A stretch of DNA of 64,000 nt, taken from contig NZ_JAEMHM010000019.1 of the NCBI RefSeq assembly GCF_016458275.1, positions 1 to 64,000 on the forward strand. The letters are read 5' to 3'. Every line of letters begins with the position of its first letter. The stretch's first letter is position 1. Shown here in pieces: positions 50,800 through 60,388 of this stretch. The stretch comes from Geomesophilobacter sediminis. Lineage in GTDB: Bacteria; Desulfobacterota; Desulfuromonadia; Geobacterales; Geobacteraceae. Under the pieces are notes generated by a model. That model was not told the origin of the DNA and made no database searches. It was given only the letters and a program-made list of their open reading frames with translations. The position numbers and the translations under genes are program-made.

Positions 50800-52053
50800 A
50801 TGACTCCTTCCCACATTCGCAAACTCGCTGCCGCCTTTGACCTCGGCACGACCACCATCGCCGCCTCTCTCCTTGACCTTGGTACCGGCGAGCGTCTTGG
50901 CGTCTGTTCCGCTATGAATCCACAGCGCCAGTGGGGCTCGGACGTGCTTGCCCGTATCGGCGCCGCTGCCGATCCCGTGGAGCTCTCCGGCATGCAGATG
51001 GCCGCCGCGGCCGAAATGGAGCGGATGACCCGGGACCTGCTGCAGCAGATAGACGCTTCGCCGGAGCACCTTTCCGGCGTCGCGGTCGCAGCGAACTCGG
51101 CCATGGAGGAGATCGCCCTCGGGCTCTACCCCAAATCCTTAGCCGCGCCTCCCTTTCGCCCCTCGTTCAGTGCCGGCCAATCCGTGACCACGGCAAAACT
51201 CGGATGGGATCTCGACGTCCCCGCCTACCTCTTCCCGCTCCCCGGGGGCTTCGTCGGCGGCGACCTGCTCGCCTTCCTGCACGGGCTCGCCGAAACGCCC
51301 CGCCCCCGCTCGCTCTATCTGGATCTCGGCACCAACGCCGAGATCGCCCTCTACGATGGCAACGGTTTTCTCGCCACCTCCGCGGCAGCGGGGCCTGCCT
51401 TCGAAGGGGGGAACCTGAAGTGCGGCACCGCCGCGCTTCCCGGTGCGATCAGCTCCGTGGAGATATCGGGCGACCGTCTGGCCGTCCGCACCATCCCGGG
51501 AGCGCCGCCGCATGGCATCTGCGGTTCCGGCGTTCTTGAGGCCGTATCCGCGCTGCGCGGCGCCGGCATCATCGACGCCACCGGCCGGATCGTCTCCGCC
51601 GACGAGATTCCCTCCAATCTCGCCAACCGGCGTACCGATATCAACGGCGTCCCCGCGTTCGTGCTGCACCGGGACGCGAAAAGCACGGTCTACCTCGACC
51701 AGGAGGACATCCGCGCGCTTCAGCTTGCCAAGGGGGCGCTGCGTGCCGGGATAGAGGTTCTCCTCTCCCGCGCCCACCTCTCTGCCGACGATTTGAGCGA
51801 GGTCGTTCTCACCGGCTCCTTCGGTGCCGTGCTTTCCCCTGCGGTCCTAAAAAGTATTGGAATTTTCACCGAAAAAATGGTAATAATCACGGGCTTTGTC
51901 CGTGAGGGCGCGCTGGCCGGGGTGGAGCGGTTCCTGACCGATCCCGGGGGGCGCGAGCAGGTCGAGCGCCTGGCCGAAGCCGTCCGCGTGATCCCGCTCT
52001 CCGGCACCCCGCTTTTCGAACAGTTGTTCCTTGCCAATCTGGATTTCCCATGA
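50800..52053 (+). CDS. ASKHA-domain protein resembling the RACo C-terminal part
   Basis: A 417-residue protein. AFDLGTTTIAASLLDL near residue 12 is an ATP-binding phosphate-1 motif of the acetate/sugar kinase-Hsc70-actin fold. LYLDLGTNAEIALYDG, AGPAFEGGNLKCG and GICGSGVLEAVSAL follow, as in reductive activators of corrinoid proteins (RACo, DUF4445). Those proteins carry an N-terminal 2Fe-2S ferredoxin domain; this one lacks it, starting directly at the ASKHA fold. If it reactivates a cobalamin enzyme, the electron-transfer part must come from elsewhere. No corrinoid protein or methyltransferase is in the window. Confidence 0.8.
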   Translation: MTPSHIRKLAAAFDLGTTTIAASLLDLGTGERLGVCSAMNPQRQWGSDVLARIGAAADPVELSGMQMAAAAEMERMTRDLLQQIDASPEHLSGVAVAANSAMEEIALGLYPKSLAAPPFRPSFSAGQSVTTAKLGWDLDVPAYLFPLPGGFVGGDLLAFLHGLAETPRPRSLYLDLGTNAEIALYDGNGFLATSAAAGPAFEGGNLKCGTAALPGAISSVEISGDRLAVRTIPGAPPHGICGSGVLEAVSALRGAGIIDATGRIVSADEIPSNLANRRTDINGVPAFVLHRDAKSTVYLDQEDIRALQLAKGALRAGIEVLLSRAHLSADDLSEVVLTGSFGAVLSPAVLKSIGIFTEKMVIITGFVREGALAGVERFLTDPGGREQVERLAEAVRVIPLSGTPLFEQLFLANLDFP

Positions 52054-52130
52054 CTCCCCAGGTGGTCGGCCGACCGCCCGCCGGAGTTGCTTCATAGGTA
52101 AGGGGTAGTCCCCCCTTCGTTCCCCCTTCT

Positions 52131-52316
52131 GTAGGGTGGGTAGCCCTCTGCCCACCAAGCTGACCGCGTGGGCACAGCGTGCCCACCCTACGAATTGGAT
52201 TAGAAAGTGCCTGGCACCTGCGGAGCTGTGGATTAGAAAGTGCCTGGCACCTGCGTGTCGTGGCACCTGCGTGTCGGCTGAGAGGGGGACAGGCACCTGC
52301 GGAGCCAGTCCCCGGT
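52131..52316. repeat. Cluster of palindromic repeats (families E and others)
   Basis: 52131-52191 is an inverted repeat, GTAGGGTGGG with GCCCACCCTAC. 52199-52316 holds tandem copies of TAGAAAGTGCCTGGCACCTG, with shorter GTGGCACCTGCGTGTC units, ending in GACAGGCACCTGCGGAGCC. The motif resembles REP elements associated with RAYT transposases; no such transposase is present. The whole 52054-52443 gap has no gene. Confidence 0.65.
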
Positions 52317-52443
52317 TGTTTCCCACTCAGATTTTGAAGTTATCTGCGTTCATCTGCGTGTATCTGCGGACCGAATGCTTTTTTGTTTTTTGGACTCGTC
52401 GTCAGGCAAGTAAAACCAATAGAAAAGGAAAAGGAGTACATTC

Positions 52444-54009
52444 ATGGCAAAGATTGGTCGCGCGCTGATCAGTGTGTCGGAGAAGACCGGTGTGGTCGAG
52501 TTTTCCAAGGCGCTTTCCGGGTATGGCGTGGAGATCCTCTCCACCGGCGGAACCGCAAAGCTGCTGCGTGATGCGGGGGTCCCGGTGAAGGACGTCTCCG
52601 AGTTCACCGGCTTCCCGGAAATGCTCGACGGCCGGGTCAAGACGCTGCACCCGAAGGTGCACGGCGGGATCCTCGGCATGAGGGAGAACCCGGCGCACGT
52701 TGCCAAGATGCAGGAGCACGGCATCGAGCCGATCGACATGGTGGTCGTGAACCTCTACCCGTTCGAGGCGACCGTCGCCAAGGAAGGGTGCACCATGGAA
52801 GACGCCATCGAGAACATCGATATCGGCGGCCCGACCATGCTCCGCTCCGCGGCCAAGAATAACCGCGACGTCACCGTCATCGTCGACCACGCCGATTACC
52901 AGGTGGTCCTGGACGAGATGAAGGCTTCCGGCGGCGCCGTTTCCCGCGAGACCAACTTCCGGCTGGCCGTCAAGGTCTACCAGCACACCGCCGCCTACGA
53001 CGGCGCCATCTCCAACTGGCTCGGCGCCCGTCTGGGCGAAGGGGTCGATGCCTACCCGCAGACCCTCACCATGCAGTACCGTCTGGCCCAGGGGATGCGC
53101 TACGGCGAGAACCCGCACCAGGGCGCGGCCTTCTACGTCGAAAAGAACGTGACGGACGCTTCCATCTGCACCGCCCGTCAGCTCCAGGGCAAAGAGCTTT
53201 CCTACAACAACATCGCCGACACCGACGCGGCGCTCGAGTGCGTCAAGCAGTTCAACGAAGGCCCGGCCTGCGTCATCGTGAAGCACGCCAATCCCTGCGG
53301 CGTCGCCGTCGCCGGCAACATCCTCGAAGCGTACGAGGCGGCCTATAAGACCGATACCGAATCCGCTTTCGGCGGGATCATCGCCTTCAACCGCGAGCTC
53401 GACGAGATGACCGCCCGCGCCATCGTCGACCGCCAGTTCGTCGAAGTCATCATCGCTCCGAAGATCAGCGAGGCCGCCTCCGAGGTGGTCGCCGCCAAGA
53501 AGAACGTCCGTCTCCTCGAGTGCGGTTTCTGGGCCGAGCAGCCGGCGGCGCGCCTTGACTTCAAACGGGTCAACGGCGGGATCCTGGTGCAGGACGCCGA
53601 CCTGGAACTCTTCAACGAGCTCAAGGTGGTGACCAAGCGGGCGCCGACCGACGCCGAGATGGAAGACCTCCTCTTCACCTGGAAGGTGGCCAAGTTCGTG
53701 AAGTCCAACGCCATCGTCTACGGCCGCGGCAACGCGACCGTAGGGGTCGGCGCCGGCCAGATGAGCCGCGTCAACTCCGCCCGTATCGCGGCGATCAAGG
53801 CCGAGCACGCCGGGATTCCGGTCAAGGGTGCCGTGATGGCCTCCGACGCCTTCTTCCCGTTCCGTGACGGTCTCGACAACGCCGCCCAGGCCGGGGTGAC
53901 CGCGGTGATCCAGCCGGGTGGCAGCATGAGAGACGCCGAGGTGATCGCCGCCGCCGACGAGCACGGCATCGCCATGGTCTTCACCGGTATGAGGCATTTC
54001 CGCCACTAG
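52444..54009 (+). CDS. purH: Bifunctional AICAR formyltransferase / IMP cyclohydrolase
   Basis: PurH catalyses the last two steps of IMP synthesis. The protein has 521 residues. The IMP cyclohydrolase domain (about 1-195) shows [37 protein letters not shown] and [16 protein letters not shown]. The formyltransferase domain shows [25 protein letters not shown] and [20 protein letters not shown] lies eight bases before the ATG. It is followed on the same strand by purD and purE, with repeat elements between. Confidence 0.97.
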   Translation: MAKIGRALISVSEKTGVVEFSKALSGYGVEILSTGGTAKLLRDAGVPVKDVSEFTGFPEMLDGRVKTLHPKVHGGILGMRENPAHVAKMQEHGIEPIDMVVVNLYPFEATVAKEGCTMEDAIENIDIGGPTMLRSAAKNNRDVTVIVDHADYQVVLDEMKASGGAVSRETNFRLAVKVYQHTAAYDGAISNWLGARLGEGVDAYPQTLTMQYRLAQGMRYGENPHQGAAFYVEKNVTDASICTARQLQGKELSYNNIADTDAALECVKQFNEGPACVIVKHANPCGVAVAGNILEAYEAAYKTDTESAFGGIIAFNRELDEMTARAIVDRQFVEVIIAPKISEAASEVVAAKKNVRLLECGFWAEQPAARLDFKRVNGGILVQDADLELFNELKVVTKRAPTDAEMEDLLFTWKVAKFVKSNAIVYGRGNATVGVGAGQMSRVNSARIAAIKAEHAGIPVKGAVMASDAFFPFRDGLDNAAQAGVTAVIQPGGSMRDAEVIAAADEHGIAMVFTGMRHFRH

Positions 54010-54012
54010 GAA

Positions 54013-54175
54013 AAAGCCGGGGCTAGGGAGCAGTGGCTAGGGGCTAGGGAAAACCGTGACACTTCTTCCAAAAGGGTGGCAGGTCCGGTTGCCCCAGGCT
54101 TCAACGAAAGAAGAGGGATCGCCGTTCTTCTCGTCTGCTCACTCTAGTCCCCAGCCCCTAGCCCCCAGTCCCGCT
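54013..54175. repeat. Inverted pair of family C repeats between purH and purD
   Basis: GGGGCTAGGGAGCAGTGGCT at 54013 and its inverse ending AGCCCCTAGCCCCCAGTCCC at about 54171 flank about 90 bases without a gene. Confidence 0.6.
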
Positions 54176-54221
54176 TCTTCGGCCTTCGGAGTGGGGCACA
54201 CAGCACAGTTGAGGAATTGAC

Positions 54222-55496
54222 ATGAAGATACTGGTAATAGGCAGCGGCGGGAGGGAACACGCACTGGTATGGAAGATCGCCCAGTCGCCGCTGGTCAAGA
54301 AGGTATATTGCGCCCCGGGCAACCCCGGGACCGCGGAGCTCGCTGAGAACGTCGCCATCGCGGTGGACGACCTGCCCGGCCTGCTGAAATTCGCCCAGGA
54401 CAATGCCATCGACCTGACCGTGGTCGGGCCGGAGCTTCCGCTCTCCCTGGGACTGGTCGACCTCTTCGAGGACAACGGCCTCAAGGCGTTCGGCGCCCGG
54501 AAGAACGCCGCCCTCATCGAGGCGAGCAAGGCCTTTTCCAAGGACCTGATGCATAAATACAACGTGCCGACCGCCGCCTACGGTGTCTTCACCGAGGTCC
54601 AGCCGGCCATCGAGTTCATCGACCGGACCGGGATTCCCATCGTCATCAAGGCGGACGGGCTCGCTGCGGGCAAGGGGGTCATCATCGCCCAGACCCGTGA
54701 GGAAGCGGTTGCCACGGTTGAGGACATGCTCTCCGGCAATGCCTTCGGCTCGGCGGGCTCGCGCGTCGTGGTCGAGGAGTTCCTGAAAGGGGAGGAGGCC
54801 TCCTTCCTCGCCTTCACCGACGGCAAGAACATCATTCCGCTGGCGAGCGCCCAGGACCACAAGGCCGTTTTCGATGGCGACAAGGGGCCCAACACCGGCG
54901 GGATGGGGGCATACTCCCCGGCTCCGGTGGTCACCCAGTCGATCCACGACAAAGCGATGGCCGAGGTGATGCGGCGTACCGTCGACGGCATGGCCGCCGA
55001 AGGGCGTCCCTACCGCGGCGTCCTCTACGCCGGGCTCATGATCGACGGCGAAAACGTCAAGACCCTCGAATTCAACGCCCGCTTCGGCGATCCCGAGTGC
55101 CAGCCGCTCTTGATGCGGATGAAGTCGGACATCGTGCCGGTGCTTATGGCGGTCGCCTCCGGCGACATCTCCAAGGTCCAGGTCGAGTGGCACGACAAGG
55201 CCGCGGTCTGCGTGGTGCTGGCCGCCGAGGGTTACCCAGGCGACTACCGCAAGGGGGACGTCATCTCCGGAATGGGCGATGCCGCGCAGCTCGAAGAGCT
55301 GGTGGTATTCCACGCCGGTACCAAAAGCCAGGACGGCAAGATCGTCACCAACGGCGGCCGGGTTCTCGGCGTCACCGCGCTGGGGACGACCGTGAAGGAC
55401 GCCATCGACCGCGCCTACCAGGGCGTTGCTCGCATTTCCTGGCCTGGCATGCACTGCCGGAAGGATATCGGGGCGAAGGCGATGACGCGGGGATAA
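54222..55496 (+). CDS. purD: Phosphoribosylamine-glycine ligase
   Basis: PurD joins glycine to phosphoribosylamine with ATP, the second step of purine synthesis. The protein has 424 residues with an ATP-grasp fold. MKILVIGSGGREHALVWK at the start, PIVIKADGLAAGKGV near residue 142, PNTGGMGAYSPAP near 225 and LEFNARFGDPECQ near 286 are all family signatures. GAGGAATTGAC precedes the ATG. It lies between purH and purE. Confidence 0.97.
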   Translation: MKILVIGSGGREHALVWKIAQSPLVKKVYCAPGNPGTAELAENVAIAVDDLPGLLKFAQDNAIDLTVVGPELPLSLGLVDLFEDNGLKAFGARKNAALIEASKAFSKDLMHKYNVPTAAYGVFTEVQPAIEFIDRTGIPIVIKADGLAAGKGVIIAQTREEAVATVEDMLSGNAFGSAGSRVVVEEFLKGEEASFLAFTDGKNIIPLASAQDHKAVFDGDKGPNTGGMGAYSPAPVVTQSIHDKAMAEVMRRTVDGMAAEGRPYRGVLYAGLMIDGENVKTLEFNARFGDPECQPLLMRMKSDIVPVLMAVASGDISKVQVEWHDKAAVCVVLAAEGYPGDYRKGDVISGMGDAAQLEELVVFHAGTKSQDGKIVTNGGRVLGVTALGTTVKDAIDRAYQGVARISWPGMHCRKDIGAKAMTRG

Positions 55497-55500
55497 GGAA

Positions 55501-55755
55501 ACCGGGGCTAGGGACTAGGGGCTAGGGTACAACCTTGCACCTCCCCCCTTTGAAAAAGGGGGGCTGGGGGGGATTTGCCTTTCAGGTTTTGTGACCGTGG
55601 CCCCCCCCCTCACCCCATCCGTTCCAACCCACGCTCGCCCGCTACCCCTCAGGACGCGGGTGCTTAAAGGCCCGGTTGCCTTGTCTAACGTTCCCTCTCC
55701 TTCAAGGGACGCGCGCGAAAGCGCGAGCTTGCGACGGACAGGGTGAGGATGGGTT
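55501..55755. repeat. Composite of family C, D and B repeats between purD and purE
   Basis: Family C at 55501-55525, family D at 55541-55585 (CCCCCTTTGAAAAAGGGGGG, GGATTTGCC) and family B ends at 55600-55620 and 55690-55755 (ACGGACAGGGTGAGGATGGG). No gene in 55497-55853. Confidence 0.65.
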
Positions 55756-55853
55756 ATTTGCCTTAATCGCACTAATTCAATCGTTTTTATCCGCTCGTGG
55801 GCAACGTTATCCAAGGGCGCAGTTTCTGACACACCAACCCAAGAGGTGAATCA

Positions 55854-56357
55854 ATGAATAACCCTGCTGTTCTTATCGTTATGGGGAGCGACTCCGACCT
55901 GCCGACCATGGAGGAGGCTGCCAAGGTCCTCGACGAGTTCGGCGTCCCATACGAAATGCGCATCTCGTCGGCGCACCGCTCGCCGAAAAGAACCGCCCAA
56001 CTGGCTCACGAGGCGGCGGGGCGCGGCGTCCAGCTGGTGATCGCTGCCGCCGGCATGGCTGCCCACTTGGCCGGTGTCGTCGCCGCCGAGACTACCCTGC
56101 CGGTCATCGGCGTCCCGATGGGGGGGGGTGCCCTGAGCGGCATCGACGCTCTCTACGCCACGGTCCAGATGCCGGGCGGTATCCCGGTCGCCACCATGGC
56201 GGTCGGCAAGGCCGGCGCCAAAAACGCCGGCATCTTCGCGGTGCAGATCCTCTCGCTGCGCGACCCGGAGCTGACCAAGAAGCTCATTGCCTATCGCGAG
56301 CAGATGGCCGCCGAGGTCGAGCGCAAGGACAACGAGCTGCAGAAATCGAGGAGCTAG
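55854..56357 (+). CDS. purE: N5-carboxyaminoimidazole ribonucleotide mutase (class I PurE)
   Basis: PurE converts N5-CAIR to CAIR in purine synthesis. The protein has 167 residues. GSDSDLPTM, RISSAHRSPKR and AAAGMAAHLAGVVAAET are the class I active-site segments, and GVPMGGGALSGIDALYATVQMP follows. AAGAGG lies before the ATG. A class I PurE normally needs PurK, which is not in the window. Confidence 0.96.
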   Translation: MNNPAVLIVMGSDSDLPTMEEAAKVLDEFGVPYEMRISSAHRSPKRTAQLAHEAAGRGVQLVIAAAGMAAHLAGVVAAETTLPVIGVPMGGGALSGIDALYATVQMPGGIPVATMAVGKAGAKNAGIFAVQILSLRDPELTKKLIAYREQMAAEVERKDNELQKSRS

Positions 56358-56385
56358 TGGCCCCCCTAGGCTAAGGAGCCTTGTA

Positions 56386-56482
56386 CTCCCCCTTTTGCGA
56401 AGGGGGGCTGAGGTTCTGGTAACCCTTCAGAAGGCAAATCCTCCAAGGCAAATCCCCCTTCACAAAGGGGGACTTGCTCGGA
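56386..56482. repeat. Interspersed repeat, family D
   Basis: CTCCCCCTTTTGCGAAGGGG near 56387 and CACAAAGGGGGAC near 56461 bracket two copies of GGCAAATCC. No gene in the gap up to the cytochrome. Confidence 0.6.
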
Positions 56483-56579
56483 CTTAGTTGGTGCCGCTTG
56501 AGGTGCCGCTTGCGCTAAAACACGGACGATTTCGGCTTCCCTGCCCCGTATCCCGAGCCCCTGGCTCCTGGTTTTATCC

Positions 56580-56606
56580 TTGACAATGGTTAAAGCGCTG
56601 TATTAA
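56580..56606 (+). promoter_or_regulatory. Candidate promoter of the cytochrome c7 gene
   Basis: TTGACA at 56580-56585 and TATTAA at 56601-56606, with a 15-base spacer (short of optimal). The start codon lies 36 bases downstream. Confidence 0.4.
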
Positions 56607-56641
56607 TCTTCGCGTTACTTTACGATACTGGAGGGAATCTA

Positions 56642-56911
56642 ATGAACAAAATCATCGTAGCCGTCGCTCTTACCTTCGCGTTTGCCGTTTCCGCCGTGGC
56701 CGCGGACACCGTCGTCTACCCGGCTCCTTCCAAAGGTGCGGTCACTTTCAACCACAAAGCCCACCAGGGCCGCGCCGAGTGCAAGGCTTGCCACGGCGAA
56801 GGGGCTCCGTCGAAGATCACCATCGACAAGAACAAGGCGCACGAGCTCTGCAAAGGGTGCCACGCCAAGACCAGCGGCCCCACCAAGTGCGGCGAATGCC
56901 ACAAGAAGTAA
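56642..56911 (+). CDS. Periplasmic triheme cytochrome c7 (PpcA family)
   Basis: The 89-residue precursor has a signal peptide ending AVAA and a mature chain of about 68 residues. Three haem motifs are visible: CKACH, CKGCH and CGECH, plus additional histidines (FNHKAHQ, NKAHELC) that supply the sixth ligands. Length and pattern, with the ending GPTKCGECHKK, match the PpcA-E family, which carries electrons across the Geobacter periplasm in metal reduction. GGAGGG precedes the ATG. Which of the five paralogues it corresponds to cannot be told by eye. Confidence 0.94.
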   Translation: MNKIIVAVALTFAFAVSAVAADTVVYPAPSKGAVTFNHKAHQGRAECKACHGEGAPSKITIDKNKAHELCKGCHAKTSGPTKCGECHKK

Positions 56912-56935
56912 TGTTTTCCTGATTGTTTTGTAATA

Positions 56936-56972
56936 AAAGGGTAGCCGGACTGTTCCGGTTACCCTTTTTTTA
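56936..56972 (+). terminator. Terminator after the cytochrome c7 gene
   Basis: AAAAGGGTAGCCGG pairs with CCGGTTACCCTTTT (one G-U), followed by more T. Confidence 0.85.
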
Positions 56973-57082
56973 TCTCTCGGTATAAGTAGCGGAATTTTTT
57001 GTTTGTCGCTATTCGACAATTTGTCTATAATGGCTTGCTTTCTTTTCAGTCAGTTGCAAACCACCTCATCGGGAGACTCGCC

Positions 57083-58444
57083 TTGAATACGACGAAACGC
57101 GGATTTGCTTACCAACTATGGGATTTTTTCTGCTCTCTGAGACTCTCAATTTTTCTTCTCATCGGGCTTGCCCTCGTTTCCATTATCGGCACGATCATCC
57201 CGCAGGGGAACCCCCCGCAAGAGTACCTGCAGACTATCAGTGAAACGAAGTTCAAGCTGTACCAGCAGCTCGGCTTTTTCGACATGTACCACTCCTGGTG
57301 GTTCATCCTCCTTCTTTACTTCCTGACCCTCAACCTCATCTGCTGCTCCATCAAGCGGCTCCCCCGGGTCTGGAAGATCATTTCCGAGCCGGTTCTGGTC
57401 ATGGACGATCGCTTCGAGACTTCTCTCTCGATCACCCGCGATGTCAAAATGACCGGCGCCGCCGCCTCCATCAAAGACCAGATCGTCTCCTTCCTCAAGC
57501 AGGAGTTCGCCGAGCCGGTCGTCACCGAGGTAAACGGCGAGTATCACTTGTTCGCCCAGAAACACGCCTGGTGCCGCCTCGGGGTCTACGTAGTTCACTT
57601 CTCGATCATCATCGTATTTATCGGGGCCATCATCGGCTCCTTTGCCGGATATAAGGGATACGTCAACATCCCGGAAGGTGGGAGCATCTCCAGGGTCGTG
57701 ACAAGGAACGGCAAGGCCGTTGACCTTGGTTTCGCCGTCCGCTGCGAGAAATTCTCCGTCGCCTTCTACGACACCGGAGCTCCGAAGGAATTCAAGAGCC
57801 TTCTGACCGTCCTCGAAAACGGCCAGCCGGTTGCCGGCAAGCAGAACATCCCCGTTATCGTTAACGAGCCCCTTACCTACAAAGGGGTGACCTTCTACCA
57901 GTCGAGCTACGGCCCCTCCGACGAAGGCGCTAGCTACCACATCTCGGTCAAAAACCGCAAAACCGGTGCCGCGACCCAGATCACGGCGCGCCAAGGGGAG
58001 CGGGTGGCACTTCCGGGAGGAGCCTTCCTCTCGGTCATGGAAGGGACCGCTGACGTCCGTCCTTTCATGAAGGACTTCGACGGCCCGGGAGCCCAGGTGG
58101 AATTCACTCCGCCGGGTGGACAGCCCCAGCCGTTCGTCATCCTGGGTGACAAGTACCAGTCCTTCAACGAGCAGCACGGTGGCGACCTGGTCCTCACCCT
58201 CGCCAGCCTGGACCAGAAGTTCTACACCGGTCTCCAGGTGGCGAAGGACCCGGGGGTCCTCGTGGTCTGGCTCGGCTGCGCGCTCATGGTGGTCGGGATC
58301 TGCATGGCGTTTTTCATGTCGCACAAGCGGCTCTGGGCGAGGGTTACCGACGGTTCGGTCACCTTCGGCGGCTCCGCTTCGAAAAACCCTGCCGGGTTTG
58401 AGCTCTCCTTCGACGAGCTGATGCAGAAGCTGAACAAGGGGTAG
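57083..58444 (+). CDS. resB: ResB-like cytochrome c biogenesis protein (Ccs1)
   Basis: ResB/Ccs1 forms the System II haem-attachment complex with CcsA. The protein has 453 residues. Membrane helices lie at about 22-42 (IFLLIGLALVSIIGTIIPQG), 72-92, 170-190 (VYVVHFSIIIVFIGAIIGSF) and 400-425, with a large periplasmic domain between the last two. The TTG at 57083 is chosen because GGGAG lies seven bases before it; the upstream TTG at 56999 lacks a ribosome site. ccsA follows 50 bases later and a multihaem cytochrome after that. Confidence 0.92.
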   Translation: MNTTKRGFAYQLWDFFCSLRLSIFLLIGLALVSIIGTIIPQGNPPQEYLQTISETKFKLYQQLGFFDMYHSWWFILLLYFLTLNLICCSIKRLPRVWKIISEPVLVMDDRFETSLSITRDVKMTGAAASIKDQIVSFLKQEFAEPVVTEVNGEYHLFAQKHAWCRLGVYVVHFSIIIVFIGAIIGSFAGYKGYVNIPEGGSISRVVTRNGKAVDLGFAVRCEKFSVAFYDTGAPKEFKSLLTVLENGQPVAGKQNIPVIVNEPLTYKGVTFYQSSYGPSDEGASYHISVKNRKTGAATQITARQGERVALPGGAFLSVMEGTADVRPFMKDFDGPGAQVEFTPPGGQPQPFVILGDKYQSFNEQHGGDLVLTLASLDQKFYTGLQVAKDPGVLVVWLGCALMVVGICMAFFMSHKRLWARVTDGSVTFGGSASKNPAGFELSFDELMQKLNKG

Positions 58445-58494
58445 CACCGGCCCCTTCTTTACCATGTCTTAACTGAACCGACCGGAGGTCATCG

Positions 58495-59343
58495 ATGTCC
58501 AGTTCCATGTTTTTTAACGTCGCCATGGTCACCTACCTGGTGTCCACCTGCATATTCTTCGCATTTCTTGCATCCCGTAGCAAGGCGGTCGGCCTGGCCG
58601 GCACCTACGCCGCGCTCTTCGGTTTTCTCGTTGAAACCGCAGCCATCGGGCTGCGCTGGAAGGAATCCTACGACCAGGGACACGGCCACGCGCCGCTCTC
58701 CAACCTGTTCGAGTCGGTGGTCTTCTTCTCCTGGACCATCATCCTGATCTTCCTGATCATGGACTTCAAGTACAAGTACCGGGCGGTCGGCGCCTTCGTC
58801 GTTCCCTTCGCCCTCTTCGGCCTGGCCTGGGCCCAGCTCAGCCTGGACAGCGGCATCGAGCCGCTGGTCCCCGCGCTGCAGAGCAGCTGGCTCATGTACC
58901 ATGTCATCACCTGCTTTTTGGGCTACGCCGCCTTCGCGGTCGCCTGCGGCATCTCGATCATGTACCTGATCCGGGACAAGATGGAACAAAACGGGGGGAG
59001 CGCCGCCGCGGGGGGGATGCTCTCCATGTTCCCGGCGGTGAAGGTCCTCGACGACCTGAACTACAAGGCGATCATGATCGGCTTCCCGCTCCTCTCCCTG
59101 GGGATCATCACCGGGGCGGCCTGGGCGAACTACGCCTGGGGCACCTACTGGAGCTGGGACCCGAAAGAGACCTGGTCCCTCATCGTCTGGTTCGTCTACG
59201 CGGCTTTCCTCCACGCCCGCATCACCCGCGGCTGGGTCGGCCGCCGCGCCGCGATCCTGTCGGTCATCGGGTTTGCTGCCACCATCTTCTGCTACCTGGG
59301 CGTCAACCTCTTCCTGTCCGGCCTGCACAGCTACGGCAAATAG
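58495..59343 (+). CDS. ccsA: Cytochrome c biogenesis protein CcsA/CcsB type (ResC)
   Basis: The haem-handling partner of ResB in System II cytochrome c maturation. A 282-residue polytopic membrane protein with about eight helices. The tryptophan-rich WWD segment WGTYWSWDPKETWSLIVWFVY near residue 220 binds haem. Conserved histidines occur around it, in LMYHVITCF and LHARITRG. It lies between resB and the multihaem cytochrome, so the three form a natural operon for making periplasmic cytochromes. Confidence 0.93.
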   Translation: MSSSMFFNVAMVTYLVSTCIFFAFLASRSKAVGLAGTYAALFGFLVETAAIGLRWKESYDQGHGHAPLSNLFESVVFFSWTIILIFLIMDFKYKYRAVGAFVVPFALFGLAWAQLSLDSGIEPLVPALQSSWLMYHVITCFLGYAAFAVACGISIMYLIRDKMEQNGGSAAAGGMLSMFPAVKVLDDLNYKAIMIGFPLLSLGIITGAAWANYAWGTYWSWDPKETWSLIVWFVYAAFLHARITRGWVGRRAAILSVIGFAATIFCYLGVNLFLSGLHSYGK

Positions 59344-59380
59344 GCGGCCAACGGCAGTATAAAAGGAGCGTTTCTCCACC

Positions 59381-60388
59381 ATGAACCACCATCGCAACCT
59401 GGTCCTGGCCGCGGTCTTTCTGGTATGCGCCCTGATGCTCCCCTCTGTTGCATCGGCGGGGGTATCGGAGCCGTTCAAGTGCTCCATGTGCCATAAGAAC
59501 CTCATGGACGGGAAGGTGGTGCACAAGCCGGTCGGCGCGTGGCAGTGCCTCCGGTGCCACGAGCAGTTCTCCCTGGAGCACCCGCTCGCGAAAGGTTCGA
59601 TCGGTTTCATCACCGAGAAGAAAAAGCTCTGTGCCACCTGCCATGGCTACATCGTGAAGAAGCAGTTTTTGCACGGCCCGGTCGGAAAGGGCGAGTGCAC
59701 CGCCTGCCATCTCGCCCACAGCGGCGAGTTCAGCAAGCTCCTCAAGGCGCCGCCGCCCAAGCTCTGCTACGGCTGCCACGGCACCGAGAAATTCAACGGA
59801 AAACACGGACATCCCCCCGTCACCCGGGGGGAGTGTCTGTCCTGCCATGATGCCCACCAAGCTGACGTCCGGATGCTCCTGAGAAAGCCGGGCGCGCAGC
59901 TCTGCTTCTCCTGCCACGACGCGAAACTCGCCGAGGGGAAATCGGTACACAAACCGGTGGCCGAGGGGAAATGCCTCGACTGCCATCGGCCGCACGTGTC
60001 GGACAACCGCAAGCTCCTCAAGGCGGACTTCCCGGACACTCCGTACCGGCCGTTCGGCGATGACGCGTTCCCGCTCTGCTTCTCCTGCCACAACAAGGAT
60101 CTGGCAGCGGCGGCCACCACCGACAGCGCCACCGGTTTCCGCAACGGCACCCGCAACCTGCATTATGTTCACGTGAACAAGGCCGGGAAAGGGCGTAACT
60201 GCAAGATCTGCCACAATCCGCACGCGGCATCCCAGGAGCGGTTGATCAATCCCAAGTCTCCGAATTTCGGTGCCTGGCAGATCCCGATCAACTTCACCAA
60301 GACCCCGACCGGCGGGAAGTGCTCCGTCGGCTGCCACAAGACCTTCTACTACGACAGAGAGAAACCGGTTGGACCGCAGTTCAAGTGA
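59381..60388 (+). CDS. Multihaem c-type cytochrome, ten CXXCH plus one CXXXCH
   Basis: The 335-residue precursor has a signal peptide ending SVASA. Ten CXXCH motifs are visible (CSMCH, CLRCH, CATCH, CTACH, CYGCH, CLSCH, CFSCH, CLDCH, CFSCH, CKICH), and near the C-terminus CSVGCH, an irregular CX3CH that might bind an eleventh haem. Spacing is characteristic of doubled-CXXCH-type cytochromes (CLSCHDAHQ, CLDCHRPHV). It is probably periplasmic or outer-membrane associated, for extracellular electron transfer. It lies 37 bases after ccsA. Confidence 0.93.
   Translation: MNHHRNLVLAAVFLVCALMLPSVASAGVSEPFKCSMCHKNLMDGKVVHKPVGAWQCLRCHEQFSLEHPLAKGSIGFITEKKKLCATCHGYIVKKQFLHGPVGKGECTACHLAHSGEFSKLLKAPPPKLCYGCHGTEKFNGKHGHPPVTRGECLSCHDAHQADVRMLLRKPGAQLCFSCHDAKLAEGKSVHKPVAEGKCLDCHRPHVSDNRKLLKADFPDTPYRPFGDDAFPLCFSCHNKDLAAAATTDSATGFRNGTRNLHYVHVNKAGKGRNCKICHNPHAASQERLINPKSPNFGAWQIPINFTKTPTGGKCSVGCHKTFYYDREKPVGPQFK

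Noticed and set aside
52402-54006. 534-codon minus-strand ORF opposite purH
   Set aside because: Antisense shadow; purH is complete on the plus strand.
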